From Holophagae bacterium (GTDB taxonomy: Bacteria > Acidobacteriota > Holophagae > Acanthopleuribacterales > Acanthopleuribacteraceae): a DNA stretch of 64,000 nt. This document shows, piece after piece, positions 1 to 9,214 of the stretch. The notes below the pieces were generated by a model. That model searched no databases. It was not told the origin of the DNA and saw only the letters and a program-made list of their open reading frames with translations. Numbering within the stretch: the stretch's first letter is position 1; every line of letters starts with the position of its first letter. The translations under genes and the position numbers were made by a program. The stretch is from positions 62,001 to 126,000 of the forward strand of contig JAJCXM010000038.1 of the NCBI GenBank assembly GCA_029263455.1, read 5' to 3'.

Positions 1-135
1 CAACGAACGCTGCCGTGGTTGCCAATTATTGTTGATATCCAACATAGTAAATCGAAAGCGTAAGTCTTGTTCTGAAGAAAAGGCAGGCGAGAGTGCTGCC
101 CAACTCAATAAAGACACAAATGTTCTGCGCTTCAA
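1..135 (-). CDS. N-terminal fragment of an exported DUF4159-like protein
   Basis: An open frame of 45 codons runs off the left edge of the window. It starts at a TTG that overlaps the TGA stop of the BatA-like gene (TTGA), the same coupling seen at panB-panC. The first residues read LKRRTFVSLLSW and then a small-residue stretch, which looks like a short signal peptide, followed by a segment containing FRFTMLDINNNW. In many bacteria the order DUF58, BatA, DUF4159 is conserved and the DUF4159 protein is exported. The assignment rests on that context and on the fragment only; the function of the family is not established. Confidence 0.5.
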   Translation of the reverse strand, partial: MKRRTFVSLLSWAALSPAFSSEQDLRFRFTMLDINNNWQPRQRSL

Positions 136-2114
136 CGGGCACCCCACAAAAGGCTCATTCGTCCAGCAATTAGGGTTTCGACAAGGACGATGATGAATAA
201 CCACCATATGAGGTTCGGGGCGAGATCAAGACGAGCGAACTCCTTGAATCCCAATTCTTCCATAGCGCTGGAACTTCCTTCGTCATGGTTCTGGCGTAAG
301 GGTCGGAAATCTAATTCATCGCTATCGATCACTAAATGGACCAAGTGTTGTTCCGAACTTTCCTTGTGACTGTAGATACCGGGTAGAGGACCGTTGACGA
401 CCAAATCGCGGAACCCTGCTTGGGCTTGCTTTAGAACGAGCTTGTCGATGAGACCTGAGACCATCGCTTCGCTTACGGTCAACTGAACGGATTGCGTTTG
501 AGACTCTTTAAAAGTGAGGTAATCCAACATCTGTCGCACGATGGGTAGATAGCCAGGTTGCAGGGCGAAATTGGTCCAGGCGAGGTCAAGCGTAGATGTC
601 CAGATAACGAATCGACGTTGATTTCGTTCGGATGCCAGCAAAATAGGCGAGCCATCTGCCAACGAAAGGGGGATCGAAAAACTGGATCTTCCTACCGACA
701 AGAGTTTGAAGGCGTTGATGCCAACTCCTTGGGCATACAAATCCAAGTCTGCAGGACTCAGGGACGCGAATATAGGATGGTCTCCGACCCGGATATCTAT
801 GGGCTGGGGTGCTGGGAAGCGCTTGTTTTCATACAGTTCAAGTCCCAATTCGGCGAATACCGGGTTCCAACTGTCGAAGTCGATGCGGTCGCCCATGGCG
901 ATAAGCAGGCCTTTCGCATCATTCAACAGCTCATTAAGGCTTTCACTGGGCGGCGTAGCGACGTTTAGAAGGCATACCACGTCATATTGAGCTAGGTCCC
1001 TATTCTTAAGCCCATTGGCTGAAATCGTCTCTACCTGGATGGCCTGATTCTCTTTTTGGTGGAGATTCAGGGCGTGCTCAAAGAAGTAGCTTTCGCTGTT
1101 TTGGCGTTTGGGACTGGGATCGCCATCTACCACTAACACACGTGTACTTTTCTGATCATCGGGGGCGAAGGTGTAGTGGTCGTCCAGGTTAAATTCATCA
1201 TTTGGCAACTGCACAAGGACGCGATTGGAGGGATCGCTTAGACTAAATCGATGTGTCGTTTGCTGGTGAGCATCCAGCTTCAGCGTATGACGTAAGTCTT
1301 GTGAGTCGGATTGCACACGAATCTCGAATTCTGTGCCTTGCTCAGAGCCGTTACGCAAGCGGACATCAATTTCGCCTCGATCGAATCCTCGAGGTTGCGT
1401 CACTGCCACAATGCCCACGTTATTTAGGGGTGAACGTTGTGCTCGCATGGATGAGTAGATAACCTCAACGCCGTCAGGAGGTGCACTCGGCAAATCGACC
1501 CAAGCGGACCTGTTGCCATCACTGAATATCTGAATGGTTGCGTTTTCCCAGCCTTGTTCATTCAGAAGCGATAAGGCTTTTTGATAAGCGGCATCGAGCG
1601 TGATTCGGCGTGTATCGACTTTAAGGGACGGAACGAGTCCGGCCAATTCGCTAGCGGTCAGTGCGGCCAAGGGTGATTCAGGTTGGGATGCCAGCAAAAC
1701 AGCCGTTGGCGCGGCTCTCTCTCGTTGTGCAAGGTGATCAGACAAGGTATCTTTTGCTTCATCAAAATAGGTTTGTGGTTTGCCGGCCAGCATAGATAGA
1801 GAGTTGTCTAGTACCACCACGTAAGGGCGCTTGCTCAGGCTAGAACTCGCTTGGAAAAGTTCATCGCGAAACGGTTGCGCAAAGATAACGGCAAGCAGTG
1901 CTAGTACTGCGACTCTCAGTGCCATCAGTAACCATTGTTCAACTCTCAGCTTGCGTTTTTGTTTGCGTCTCGCCCTCAATAAGAACTCGAAGGCGGCGAA
2001 CTTGAGCGGAGTCGCTCTGGGCTTATGGCGCAGATGTAAGTACAGCGGAACAGCGATCCCGAGGAAACCAAGGAACGCAATGGGTGCCAGAAAGGTCGTG
2101 CTGAGCAAGTTCAT
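132..2114 (-). CDS. BatA-type aerotolerance membrane protein
   Basis: This 660-residue protein begins with the BatA N-terminal domain: a first membrane segment at about residues 8-27, a basic stretch with RHKPRATPLKFAAFEFLL, and a second membrane segment at about 62-82. A long soluble part resembles a von Willebrand factor A-like fold (VVVLDNSLSM near residue 100, a MIDAS-like DxSxS) followed by domains seen in this family. A last membrane helix lies at about residues 632-655. BatA proteins of the Bat aerotolerance locus are thought to act in the cell envelope together with DUF58 proteins and MoxR ATPases. The start ATG overlaps the DUF58 stop codon by one base (TGATG), so the two are translationally coupled. 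No MoxR gene is seen upstream in this window, which is unusual for the locus. Confidence 0.8.
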   Translation of the reverse strand: MNLLSTTFLAPIAFLGFLGIAVPLYLHLRHKPRATPLKFAAFEFLLRARRKQKRKLRVEQWLLMALRVAVLALLAVIFAQPFRDELFQASSSLSKRPYVVVLDNSLSMLAGKPQTYFDEAKDTLSDHLAQRERAAPTAVLLASQPESPLAALTASELAGLVPSLKVDTRRITLDAAYQKALSLLNEQGWENATIQIFSDGNRSAWVDLPSAPPDGVEVIYSSMRAQRSPLNNVGIVAVTQPRGFDRGEIDVRLRNGSEQGTEFEIRVQSDSQDLRHTLKLDAHQQTTHRFSLSDPSNRVLVQLPNDEFNLDDHYTFAPDDQKSTRVLVVDGDPSPKRQNSESYFFEHALNLHQKENQAIQVETISANGLKNRDLAQYDVVCLLNVATPPSESLNELLNDAKGLLIAMGDRIDFDSWNPVFAELGLELYENKRFPAPQPIDIRVGDHPIFASLSPADLDLYAQGVGINAFKLLSVGRSSFSIPLSLADGSPILLASERNQRRFVIWTSTLDLAWTNFALQPGYLPIVRQMLDYLTFKESQTQSVQLTVSEAMVSGLIDKLVLKQAQAGFRDLVVNGPLPGIYSHKESSEQHLVHLVIDSDELDFRPLRQNHDEGSSSAMEELGFKEFARLDLAPNLIWWLFIIVLVETLIAGRMSLLWGAR

Positions 2115-3031
2115 CAGTACATGGTCCTCAGTTTTTTGGCCCTTTGCGGTTGATTCAAATGATTGGCGAGTACACGATCGGGGGCTTGATCTGTGGTGAT
2201 ACTGGAAAAGTCGACGCCCGATCGCCGCATGATGTCAGCTAATTGTTGTTGGTGTTCTTTCAAGGCCTCTAGGTAATGAGCTTGTATCTGCTTGCCGTCG
2301 GCCGTGAGTGCGTCGTTGGACTCCATCGCCATAAAGCGATAAAAGCGCTGAAAGGGAAAGTCACGTTCGTCTTTGTGAAGGATCTGAAAAACCATCACGT
2401 CGTGGCCGCGTCCGCGTAAATACTTGATGCGCTGATTGAGACCATCAAGGTCCACGAAGAAATCGGAGAACAAGACAATCAGGCTACGTTGATTCACACG
2501 ATCTTGTACGTACTTGACCAGATTCAGGATGTCATTATCTGAAGATGGTGTGTGCTGTTCCATCAGCTGAAAGATTTGCTTCAAATACGCGACTTGGCTT
2601 CGAGGCGGGAGATATTTCACTTTGTCTTTTTCGTTTAGGCAGAGGGAAACAGCATCCGATTGCTGAATCAGGATGTAGGCAATGGCACTGGCGAGAATCG
2701 TTGCATATGTGTACTTTGAGATTCCCCCGGTGGTGGGGTAATTCATGCTGCCACTCGCATCCACTAATAAGTAGGCGCGCAAGTTGGTTGTGACTTCGAA
2801 TTGTTTGACATGTAACTGATCGGTCCGCGCCAACAGGCGCCAATCGATATAGCGCAACTCGTCTCCAGGCGTATAGGGTCGATGCTGCGCAAACTCAACG
2901 CTGCCACCACGAAATGGAGATACGTGTTCGCCGACAAGTGCGCCTTCAACCACGGTTCTCGCTCGCACCATTAGATTCTTGATGCCTGCAAGGACATTAG
3001 GGTCAAGGAACACTTTTTGTGGCTCGGCCAA
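2114..3031 (-). CDS. DUF58 domain protein (Bat locus)
   Basis: The protein has the DUF58 signature: VEFAQHRPYTPGDELRYIDWRLLARTDQLHVKQFE, split here between GDELRYIDWR and the following basic residues, then a vWA-like LVDASGSM with an intact MIDAS DxSxS. DUF58 proteins usually work with a MoxR AAA+ ATPase and BatA-like membrane proteins, and here the gene runs straight into batA. I chose a TTG start at 3031 because GGAGG lies six bases upstream of it. An ATG 36 bases further upstream (3067) has no comparable ribosome binding site and would add 12 residues. The product is then 305 residues. The exact cellular role is not known. Confidence 0.82.
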   Translation of the reverse strand: MAEPQKVFLDPNVLAGIKNLMVRARTVVEGALVGEHVSPFRGGSVEFAQHRPYTPGDELRYIDWRLLARTDQLHVKQFEVTTNLRAYLLVDASGSMNYPTTGGISKYTYATILASAIAYILIQQSDAVSLCLNEKDKVKYLPPRSQVAYLKQIFQLMEQHTPSSDNDILNLVKYVQDRVNQRSLIVLFSDFFVDLDGLNQRIKYLRGRGHDVMVFQILHKDERDFPFQRFYRFMAMESNDALTADGKQIQAHYLEALKEHQQQLADIMRRSGVDFSSITTDQAPDRVLANHLNQPQRAKKLRTMY

Positions 3032-3142
3032 TGAAAACCTCCGCAAGCAAGTGGGGGCAAGATGCATACCAGGCCTGTCGTGTTGTCATCAGGACCGTAC
3101 ACCAGCAATGGTTTCGGTTTACGAAACCAAGGAAGGAAAAGT

Positions 3143-4561
3143 TCAGTCGTCCTTCTTTTTGAAAAATGATGCAAACGGATTGTGACCGATCGCGGCTGAT
3201 GGCGAGGTGTATTGATCTACTACGGCGGGATCAACATGGTCCTTCTCAGAGAGCGGTGCAAACGAGTATCGGCCACGGTCGTCAATACCATCAACCGTGA
3301 GTCGATGTTCAGAACCAACGGGGAATTCTTTTTCGATTTGTTTGTGAGAGGTGAGATCTAGCAATCGTTTTGGCAATAAGCCGCGAGCTGGATCATCAAG
3401 TCCTTCGACGATTAGACCTGCACCGATGATTTTTACCACGCGAGCTTGTATCACATCACCGGCTTTGAGACTCGAGTGCAGCTCAATGTCCCAGCCAGGT
3501 AAGCCAAGGGTCACTTGGCGGGATTGGTCGTCCCAATCAACGATTTCGACTTCGATTTCTTGTCCCTGATCAAATTGGGCGGCGTTCATATGTTTGCCTT
3601 CTTGTTTCAAGAAACGCAGAGGAATCAGCCCCTGAACGTGGGGGGCAATTTCGACGAATATGCCAAAGTCGCGGGTTTTTGCGACACAACCGGCCAACTT
3701 GGCGCCGCGTTCCAGCTTGAGCGAATCCCAAGGATCAGGCAGAAGCGCCTTCAGTGAAAGCGAGATTCGATCTCGTCCACGGTCATCTTTGCTAATCTCA
3801 AGTACCTGTACGTCGAGTTGCATGTCCAAGGTCAAAACATCTTCGACGCGTTCTATTCGTTGATGGCCTAGTTCACTGATGTGCAGCAAGCCTTGAATGC
3901 CTCCTAAATCGACAAACGCACCGAATTCGCGAATCTCCCGAACGGTACCAGGTAACGTGGCTCCTGGCGTTATTTTCGCTCTGGTCACAGCGATCACTTT
4001 GTCCAGAGCTTCCTGTTGGATGCGGCGTCGTGAAACAACCACATTTTGTCCGCCTTCTGCGAATTCAATAATTTTGAAGTCAAAAGTTTGACCCAAAAAT
4101 TCTTGAGGATTCTCGACGCGTTTCAGGTCGATCTGTGAATGGGGGCAAAAACAGCGAACGCCAGCGACATTGATCGAATAACCGCCCGGGTTTGTGGACT
4201 CGACTTTCCCTTGCACGAGCGATTCACTTTCATAGGCATCGGCCAATACACTCACGTCACCTTTACCCAAAATAGGATCTAGGCTGACTTCGACTTCGTA
4301 TCCACCGCTGACGACGAACACCTCAATTTTGTCACCAACGACAAGTTCAACTAATCGTGGATCATCAGACTGGCGAATCATAGCTTCGCTACGCATGCCG
4401 ATATCGACGTGGACATATTCCGCGTCTTTCTGTACGACACTCGCTTTGAGTTTTTGGCCTGGTGTTACACGCGTAATCGTTTCAGATTCTGACTGCGCTA
4501 ACAATTCTTCAAATGATGGTTCTGATTGGCTTGCTTCTGAATTTTCTTCTTGACCTGACAT
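3143..4561 (-). CDS. S1 RNA-binding domain protein (ribosomal protein S1-like)
   Basis: The 472-residue protein is built of repeated S1 (OB-fold) domains. The clearest are at about residues 195-268 (GTVREIREFGAFVDLGGIQG then LLHISELG) and 282-352 (KTRDFGIFVEI, VQGLIPLRFL), with more diverged copies before (about 35-98 and 112-175) and after (about 363-430). The N-terminus is acidic and probably disordered. Ribosomal S1 normally has four to six such domains and recruits mRNA to the 30S subunit; this protein could be the S1 of the organism or a paralogue that binds RNA. The gene is divergent from the dNK-like gene and 111 bases upstream of DUF58. Confidence 0.8.
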   Translation of the reverse strand: MSGQEENSEASQSEPSFEELLAQSESETITRVTPGQKLKASVVQKDAEYVHVDIGMRSEAMIRQSDDPRLVELVVGDKIEVFVVSGGYEVEVSLDPILGKGDVSVLADAYESESLVQGKVESTNPGGYSINVAGVRCFCPHSQIDLKRVENPQEFLGQTFDFKIIEFAEGGQNVVVSRRRIQQEALDKVIAVTRAKITPGATLPGTVREIREFGAFVDLGGIQGLLHISELGHQRIERVEDVLTLDMQLDVQVLEISKDDRGRDRISLSLKALLPDPWDSLKLERGAKLAGCVAKTRDFGIFVEIAPHVQGLIPLRFLKQEGKHMNAAQFDQGQEIEVEIVDWDDQSRQVTLGLPGWDIELHSSLKAGDVIQARVVKIIGAGLIVEGLDDPARGLLPKRLLDLTSHKQIEKEFPVGSEHRLTVDGIDDRGRYSFAPLSEKDHVDPAVVDQYTSPSAAIGHNPFASFFKKKDD

Positions 4562-4712
4562 GCTGTCCCCGCTTTGGTGTTATGTGACAAACGGCAATAT
4601 TCTACCGGGTCGTTGACTTAGATTCCAGTTGTTATGGTGGATGAGGTTCGTAGGTTGACGGATCGATGGTATAGTATCGGCGTTTTATCGATTATTTGGG
4701 ACTTGTAACACT

Positions 4713-5351
4713 TTGACGATCAAGCGTTATCGATACATCGCTTTTGAAGGACCTATGGCTTGCGGCAAACGCGAGCTGGCCCAACATGTCTCAAAAGCAC
4801 TCAATGCTGAATACATCAGCGACCTTAAGGATAATCCATTTCTGGCTTCGTTTTACAAAAACAAAGCAGGCGCAGCGTTTCAAGCTCAGTTATTTTTCTT
4901 GTTGAACCGCTACCAAATCCTGCAAGGCCTGAAGCAGCCTAGCCTTTTTCATCAAGTCATCATTTCGGATTTCATGTTGGATAAAGACAAGATATACGCT
5001 TACCAGAACCTCAGTGATAGTGAGCTTATGCTCTACGAGAAGCTGAACTCACTGCTGCGAGCTGATGTCGTTGAACCCGATTTGGTGATCTATCTGCAAA
5101 TGTCACCGGACAGGCTCTATGATTTAATGAAAAAACAGAACAGTGGTCTTTTCACCATATCGGAAGAGTATGTCGAGACAGTCGTCGAAGGATATAACCG
5201 CTTCTTTTTCCACTTTACAAAACGACCCTTGATTATTGTCAACGCCAATGAAGTACGATTTGACCGCGATCGTGTGGCGCTTACCGATTTGTTGTCCTTT
5301 CTAGACAAAGAGCACCGAGGCGTAACCTATTTCACGCCACAGACAGGATAA
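4713..5351 (+). CDS. deoxynucleoside kinase-like protein with altered P-loop
   Basis: The 212-residue sequence matches the bacterial deoxynucleoside kinase family over its whole length: FEGPMACGK at residues 11-19, IISDFMLDKDKIYA near 90, PDLVIYLQMSPDRLYD near 130, and YVETVVEGYNRFFFHF near 155. Family members phosphorylate deoxynucleosides for salvage. Here the P-loop reads GPMACGKR, so the Ser/Thr that normally follows GK and helps bind Mg-ATP is arginine 20, encoded by CGC. The lid region (LMKKQNSG) also has fewer arginines than usual. Activity is therefore uncertain. The start is a TTG; no good ATG exists near it. The gene stands alone between two minus-strand genes, near panBC, where family members are often found. 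Confidence 0.72.
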   Translation: MTIKRYRYIAFEGPMACGKRELAQHVSKALNAEYISDLKDNPFLASFYKNKAGAAFQAQLFFLLNRYQILQGLKQPSLFHQVIISDFMLDKDKIYAYQNLSDSELMLYEKLNSLLRADVVEPDLVIYLQMSPDRLYDLMKKQNSGLFTISEEYVETVVEGYNRFFFHFTKRPLIIVNANEVRFDRDRVALTDLLSFLDKEHRGVTYFTPQTG

Positions 5352-5360
5352 TAACCAGGA

Positions 5361-8183
5361 TTAGGGTTGTTTGCCTGAATAGAGCGGTTTGCGGGCTTCT
5401 GGAGCCGACCGAATAGCTGACTCTAAGCAGTCTTGTGCTTGTTCAAAGCGTCCCATTTCCTGATAGATGTCTGCCAAGTTTTTGTAGAGTAAGTCCATGT
5501 CTGTGACGCCGGATAAAAGTGCTAATTTGACGGCCTGCTCACCGTAATCGGCAGCTAAATCAAGCTGGAAACCAAGCTCTTTGTGATGTTCAAAAATATG
5601 TGCACTCAGGTTGTGAAGTACATGGGGTGATTGCGCATAATCTGCATGAATCTCGGTGAGTAGAATCCATCCTTCGATCGTCTCGTCTGACTCTCTTAGC
5701 TTGCTATAGAAATCGAGCCCCTTTTGCACGAGCTGCGGTCCGTTCAAAACATGTTCGTTTGTGAGACTGATTTGTTTTAGTGCGACGTAAGCAGAAACGT
5801 AATCGCCGCCTAGCTCTTCGTGTTTGGCTATCTGCTTCCAGCAAGAGACGGTTTGTGGTCTATAGCGGTCCCAATCATTGGGGTGCTCAGTTCTCATCGA
5901 ATATATGTCCAACAAGATCAGTTTCGCTAAATCTAAACGGTTGGCGTCCAAACACGACTGGCTCAACTGACTTCCCATTTCAATATCTTTCTGGTGACTC
6001 CACAGTTCTATTCCATATTGGCTCGCTTTGACATGATCTTGCGTTGAGCGGGCATATTGAAATTGGAACTCAAGCTTAAGCTGTCGGCTGTTTTTTCCTT
6101 GGTAGCGGCGATTTGCGTAGTCGATGTTCTTGGCTAATTGGGCGACTGAATTCAAATCTCCATATTGTTTGGCCCGCTGAATGACGACATGGTTTTCTTT
6201 CATAAAACGGTCGGCGTGTTCAGGGAATCCTTTGGTTACAAGAATACTGGGGATCTCGAGGATTCTGTTTGCCAACATCGTTCGAAAATACGAAGGGACC
6301 TGATCAAAGACCTGACCTGGGAGCAGCATCTTAACCTGAAACTCGACGGGCAATTCTGTACAACGCGAAAACAGAACCATACCTTCGTCAACAGCCAATG
6401 GATACCAATGTTCGCTGGCACTAAATACGGTCAACCACTCCACGTCACGATGGGAAACCAAAGCGTGTTCGATTTCAAAGGTCTCAAATAAGATGTCGGG
6501 GTTTCGTTCCATCAAGGCTGAACGGTAGGTTGCAAAAGACCTTCCCATATGAGGTGCAAAAAAGCCGTCAACGAAGACACGCTTGTTTGGATAGAAATGC
6601 TTAAGTAAATAACCCCCACTGGAAATGGTTGTAAATAGAGGGTCTTCTTTCAGCTCTTTTAAAACATAATCCGCGCATTCATTTGAAAAGTAGGGTGCTT
6701 TGCCTAATCCGAAGACGTGGGTTTCCCACATGCCGATGGTTTTGGGTGAGATAGAAATGGCAGCAACTAGAGCGCAGATTATGAACGAATTGAAGATGCG
6801 AAAGTAAACTCGCATGCGCCTCAAGTCTGCGTTCTTGAGCCAAACGGCCAACATGACTAGGCAAGTTATGCCTAAATAGCCAACCGTTCTCTTGTAACTG
6901 AACCCAAGTAGAACGACGGGCACGAAGACAAAAGTAAGGCTTGCCGGAAGTGGCTTTCGAATTGCAAAACCGACCAGGGTAGCAGCGACCAACACAAAGG
7001 TGACGTAGATGTATATTTCACCGACATGGTCCCACGGCGATAAGAAGTCCGTTGATACAAAAAAGTGGTCTGTTTGTTCAAACAGCATATCGTTTAGCGT
7101 GACTTTTAGCCCATGAAGCAACCCGCTGCCGGCTCTTATAGGTTGCATGTCTACGGATCGTAGATCGATTTGGGCAGTTGAATGTGCATTTTCGAAACTG
7201 CGTCTAAGAAGCCAATAGATGAAGCTTACGGAGGTTACAGAAATTATGGCTCGGTAACCTAATAAGAATTGCCTGCGGTAATTTACGAGCCGATTTCCAA
7301 CTTTGGGATGGAAACTGATAACCAGTGCCAGCGCCACTAAGGCGGCTCCAACCAGCCAGGAATTCCCGAACTTAGCGGTCAAGAGATTGAATGAATAGCC
7401 ATTGTACGCGGTCGTACCGATGAAACTTAGAAAGAGGCATATGTAGGCCTGTCTCAGATGGTCAAAGGGAACACGACGGACGACAATCTCCTGGTCCGAG
7501 TCGAGTGTTTCTGTCTTCGCGTGCTTGCTCTTCTTCTTTCGATGGTTGGATTTAGAGTCAGAATGAAGATCCGGGTAATTGCGCAGAAAAGCATAAGTCT
7601 CACCCAGCAGCAAAAAGAGCAAGACGATACAGCCCACCAAGTAAGTGCCATGGATGAGACTCCAACAGGTTAATAGCAGCGGAATACTCCACATAAGATT
7701 ACTGGTGTTTTTGCGCTCGTCTTTGAGGAAACAACGCCACCAGATCCAATAAAGCGCCACGATCAATGGCAGACTAAATATCGCGTTTCTGACCAACTGC
7801 AATTGATAAGTACACAGCAAGAGCATGAGCAGGATTGTCATTTGGGGCGCCCCAAATTTCCTGTCCATCATGTCCCAAACCAAGAAGGCCGAGAGCAGCA
7901 CGCAAGCGAGTCTGAGCAATTGCAATCCCGGTACAGAGCCCCATTGGTAGGCTAAATACAATAGGACATCGCCCAGCCACGTATAGCGCAAGTCGTTTAC
8001 ATTGGGATTGATGTCGCCAAAATAGAGATGGCCGAAATCAGGCGGCGAGAAACTGGCAAACATTTCTCGCCCCAACACAATATGCCACCAGACATCGACA
8101 TCAATGAGTTCTCGCGCGCTGACCATAAAAGCCGCCGCCAGAATCAAAAAAATAAAAAGTCCGTGTGTTACCTTCAACCGCAT
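5361..8183 (-). CDS. large polytopic membrane protein with C-terminal TPR-like repeats
   Basis: I do not recognise a precise family. From the chosen ATG at 8183 the protein has about 940 residues. The first membrane segment follows directly, then the motif ELIDVDVWWHIVLGREMF, which recalls the acidic first loop of GT-C glycosyltransferase-like membrane proteins. About ten to twelve further hydrophobic segments fill residues 70-490, interrupted by a very basic charged loop (SKSNHRKKKSKHAK). A soluble domain follows and the last 300 residues are helical with TPR-like spacing (DMDLLYKNLADIYQEMGRFEQAQDCLESA split across two helices). An ATG at 8246 would add 21 residues that look non-coding and has no ribosome binding site. 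A role in envelope glycan or protein glycosylation is only a guess. Confidence 0.6.
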   Translation of the reverse strand: MRLKVTHGLFIFLILAAAFMVSARELIDVDVWWHIVLGREMFASFSPPDFGHLYFGDINPNVNDLRYTWLGDVLLYLAYQWGSVPGLQLLRLACVLLSAFLVWDMMDRKFGAPQMTILLMLLLCTYQLQLVRNAIFSLPLIVALYWIWWRCFLKDERKNTSNLMWSIPLLLTCWSLIHGTYLVGCIVLLFLLLGETYAFLRNYPDLHSDSKSNHRKKKSKHAKTETLDSDQEIVVRRVPFDHLRQAYICLFLSFIGTTAYNGYSFNLLTAKFGNSWLVGAALVALALVISFHPKVGNRLVNYRRQFLLGYRAIISVTSVSFIYWLLRRSFENAHSTAQIDLRSVDMQPIRAGSGLLHGLKVTLNDMLFEQTDHFFVSTDFLSPWDHVGEIYIYVTFVLVAATLVGFAIRKPLPASLTFVFVPVVLLGFSYKRTVGYLGITCLVMLAVWLKNADLRRMRVYFRIFNSFIICALVAAISISPKTIGMWETHVFGLGKAPYFSNECADYVLKELKEDPLFTTISSGGYLLKHFYPNKRVFVDGFFAPHMGRSFATYRSALMERNPDILFETFEIEHALVSHRDVEWLTVFSASEHWYPLAVDEGMVLFSRCTELPVEFQVKMLLPGQVFDQVPSYFRTMLANRILEIPSILVTKGFPEHADRFMKENHVVIQRAKQYGDLNSVAQLAKNIDYANRRYQGKNSRQLKLEFQFQYARSTQDHVKASQYGIELWSHQKDIEMGSQLSQSCLDANRLDLAKLILLDIYSMRTEHPNDWDRYRPQTVSCWKQIAKHEELGGDYVSAYVALKQISLTNEHVLNGPQLVQKGLDFYSKLRESDETIEGWILLTEIHADYAQSPHVLHNLSAHIFEHHKELGFQLDLAADYGEQAVKLALLSGVTDMDLLYKNLADIYQEMGRFEQAQDCLESAIRSAPEARKPLYSGKQP

Positions 8184-8338
8184 CTGATTGCACAAGCCTC
8201 CAGTCGGAGGATAAAGATCTGACAGTATGAACATAGATATGTTCATTGCGAAGTGAAGCCAGTTACATTATTACTCTTTCTCTGATTTTTTACATTAATG
8301 TCTCAAGAGATGTGTTGATTGAATCATAAGTGCCAGAA

Positions 8339-9214
8339 CTAGGACAAAGAATCCTGTAGTCTCGTCGTTTGCTGCATCCATAACGATGCGTTGTCTATGA
8401 GCCGCACACCATTGAGCCAAGCTCCTACGAAAAGACGCGTTGATGGTTCAACGCGTTCTACATTCGCCAGCTGCGTGTCGTCACGAAAATCCATGTAGTC
8501 CAATTCGATACCAGCTGGCCATTGTTCAATCAAGGAATGACGAATTTGACTGCAACTCAGTTGCCCCGCTCTCGCCATCTCTTGTGCCATATTGATGGAT
8601 CGAATTAATGACAGTGCCAAGTGTCTGTCCTTAGGCTTTAAATGAACATTACGGCTGCTCATGGCCAGACCGTCAGCTTCACGGACCGTAGGACATGCAA
8701 CGATTTTTACGGGCACAAAAAAATCAAGAACCATGCGCCTTAAGATCGTCAATTGCTGATAATCTTTTTCCCCAAAAAAACTATGGCAGGGACCCATTAT
8801 GTTAAAGAGTTTAAGGACCACCGTAGCAATGCCACCGAAAAAGGCAGGTCTACTCAACCCACATAATTTATGTGCCAAGCTGCCTGGCAAAACCGTGGTT
8901 TCGGATTGTGATGCGTAAATATCTTGTTTTCTTGGGAACCAAACTAGGTCGGCGCCGGCGTTTTGCGCGAGTGCAAAGTCACGATCCTCTGTTCGCGGGT
9001 ACGCATCATAGTCTTCGTTTGGTCCAAATTGCAGCGGATTCACAAATATGCTGACGACTGTGAATAGGTGCAGGGATGCGGATGTCCGAATCAATGACAA
9101 GTGACCATCATGCAAGTAGCCCATTGTGGGCACAAAACCGATGTTTCGGCCCCTGCTTCGTGCCTTGTCGAGTAACGTCTTTAGTTGCTCAAGGTCCGTT
9201 ATACGATTACTCAA
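8339..9214 (-). CDS. panC: pantothenate synthetase
   Basis: PanC condenses pantoate and beta-alanine with ATP to form pantothenate, the precursor of coenzyme A, in the cytoplasm. The 291-residue protein is of normal length and shows the signature PTMGYLHDGHLSLI (HIGH-type motif of the nucleotidyltransferase superfamily), FVNPLQFGPNEDYDAYPR, FGEKDYQQL and the SSRNVHL motif. The gene starts at TTG, which overlaps the TGA stop of panB (TTGA), so the two are coupled in one operon. panD is not in the window. Confidence 0.95.
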   Translation of the reverse strand: MSNRITDLEQLKTLLDKARSRGRNIGFVPTMGYLHDGHLSLIRTSASLHLFTVVSIFVNPLQFGPNEDYDAYPRTEDRDFALAQNAGADLVWFPRKQDIYASQSETTVLPGSLAHKLCGLSRPAFFGGIATVVLKLFNIMGPCHSFFGEKDYQQLTILRRMVLDFFVPVKIVACPTVREADGLAMSSRNVHLKPKDRHLALSLIRSINMAQEMARAGQLSCSQIRHSLIEQWPAGIELDYMDFRDDTQLANVERVEPSTRLFVGAWLNGVRLIDNASLWMQQTTRLQDSLS

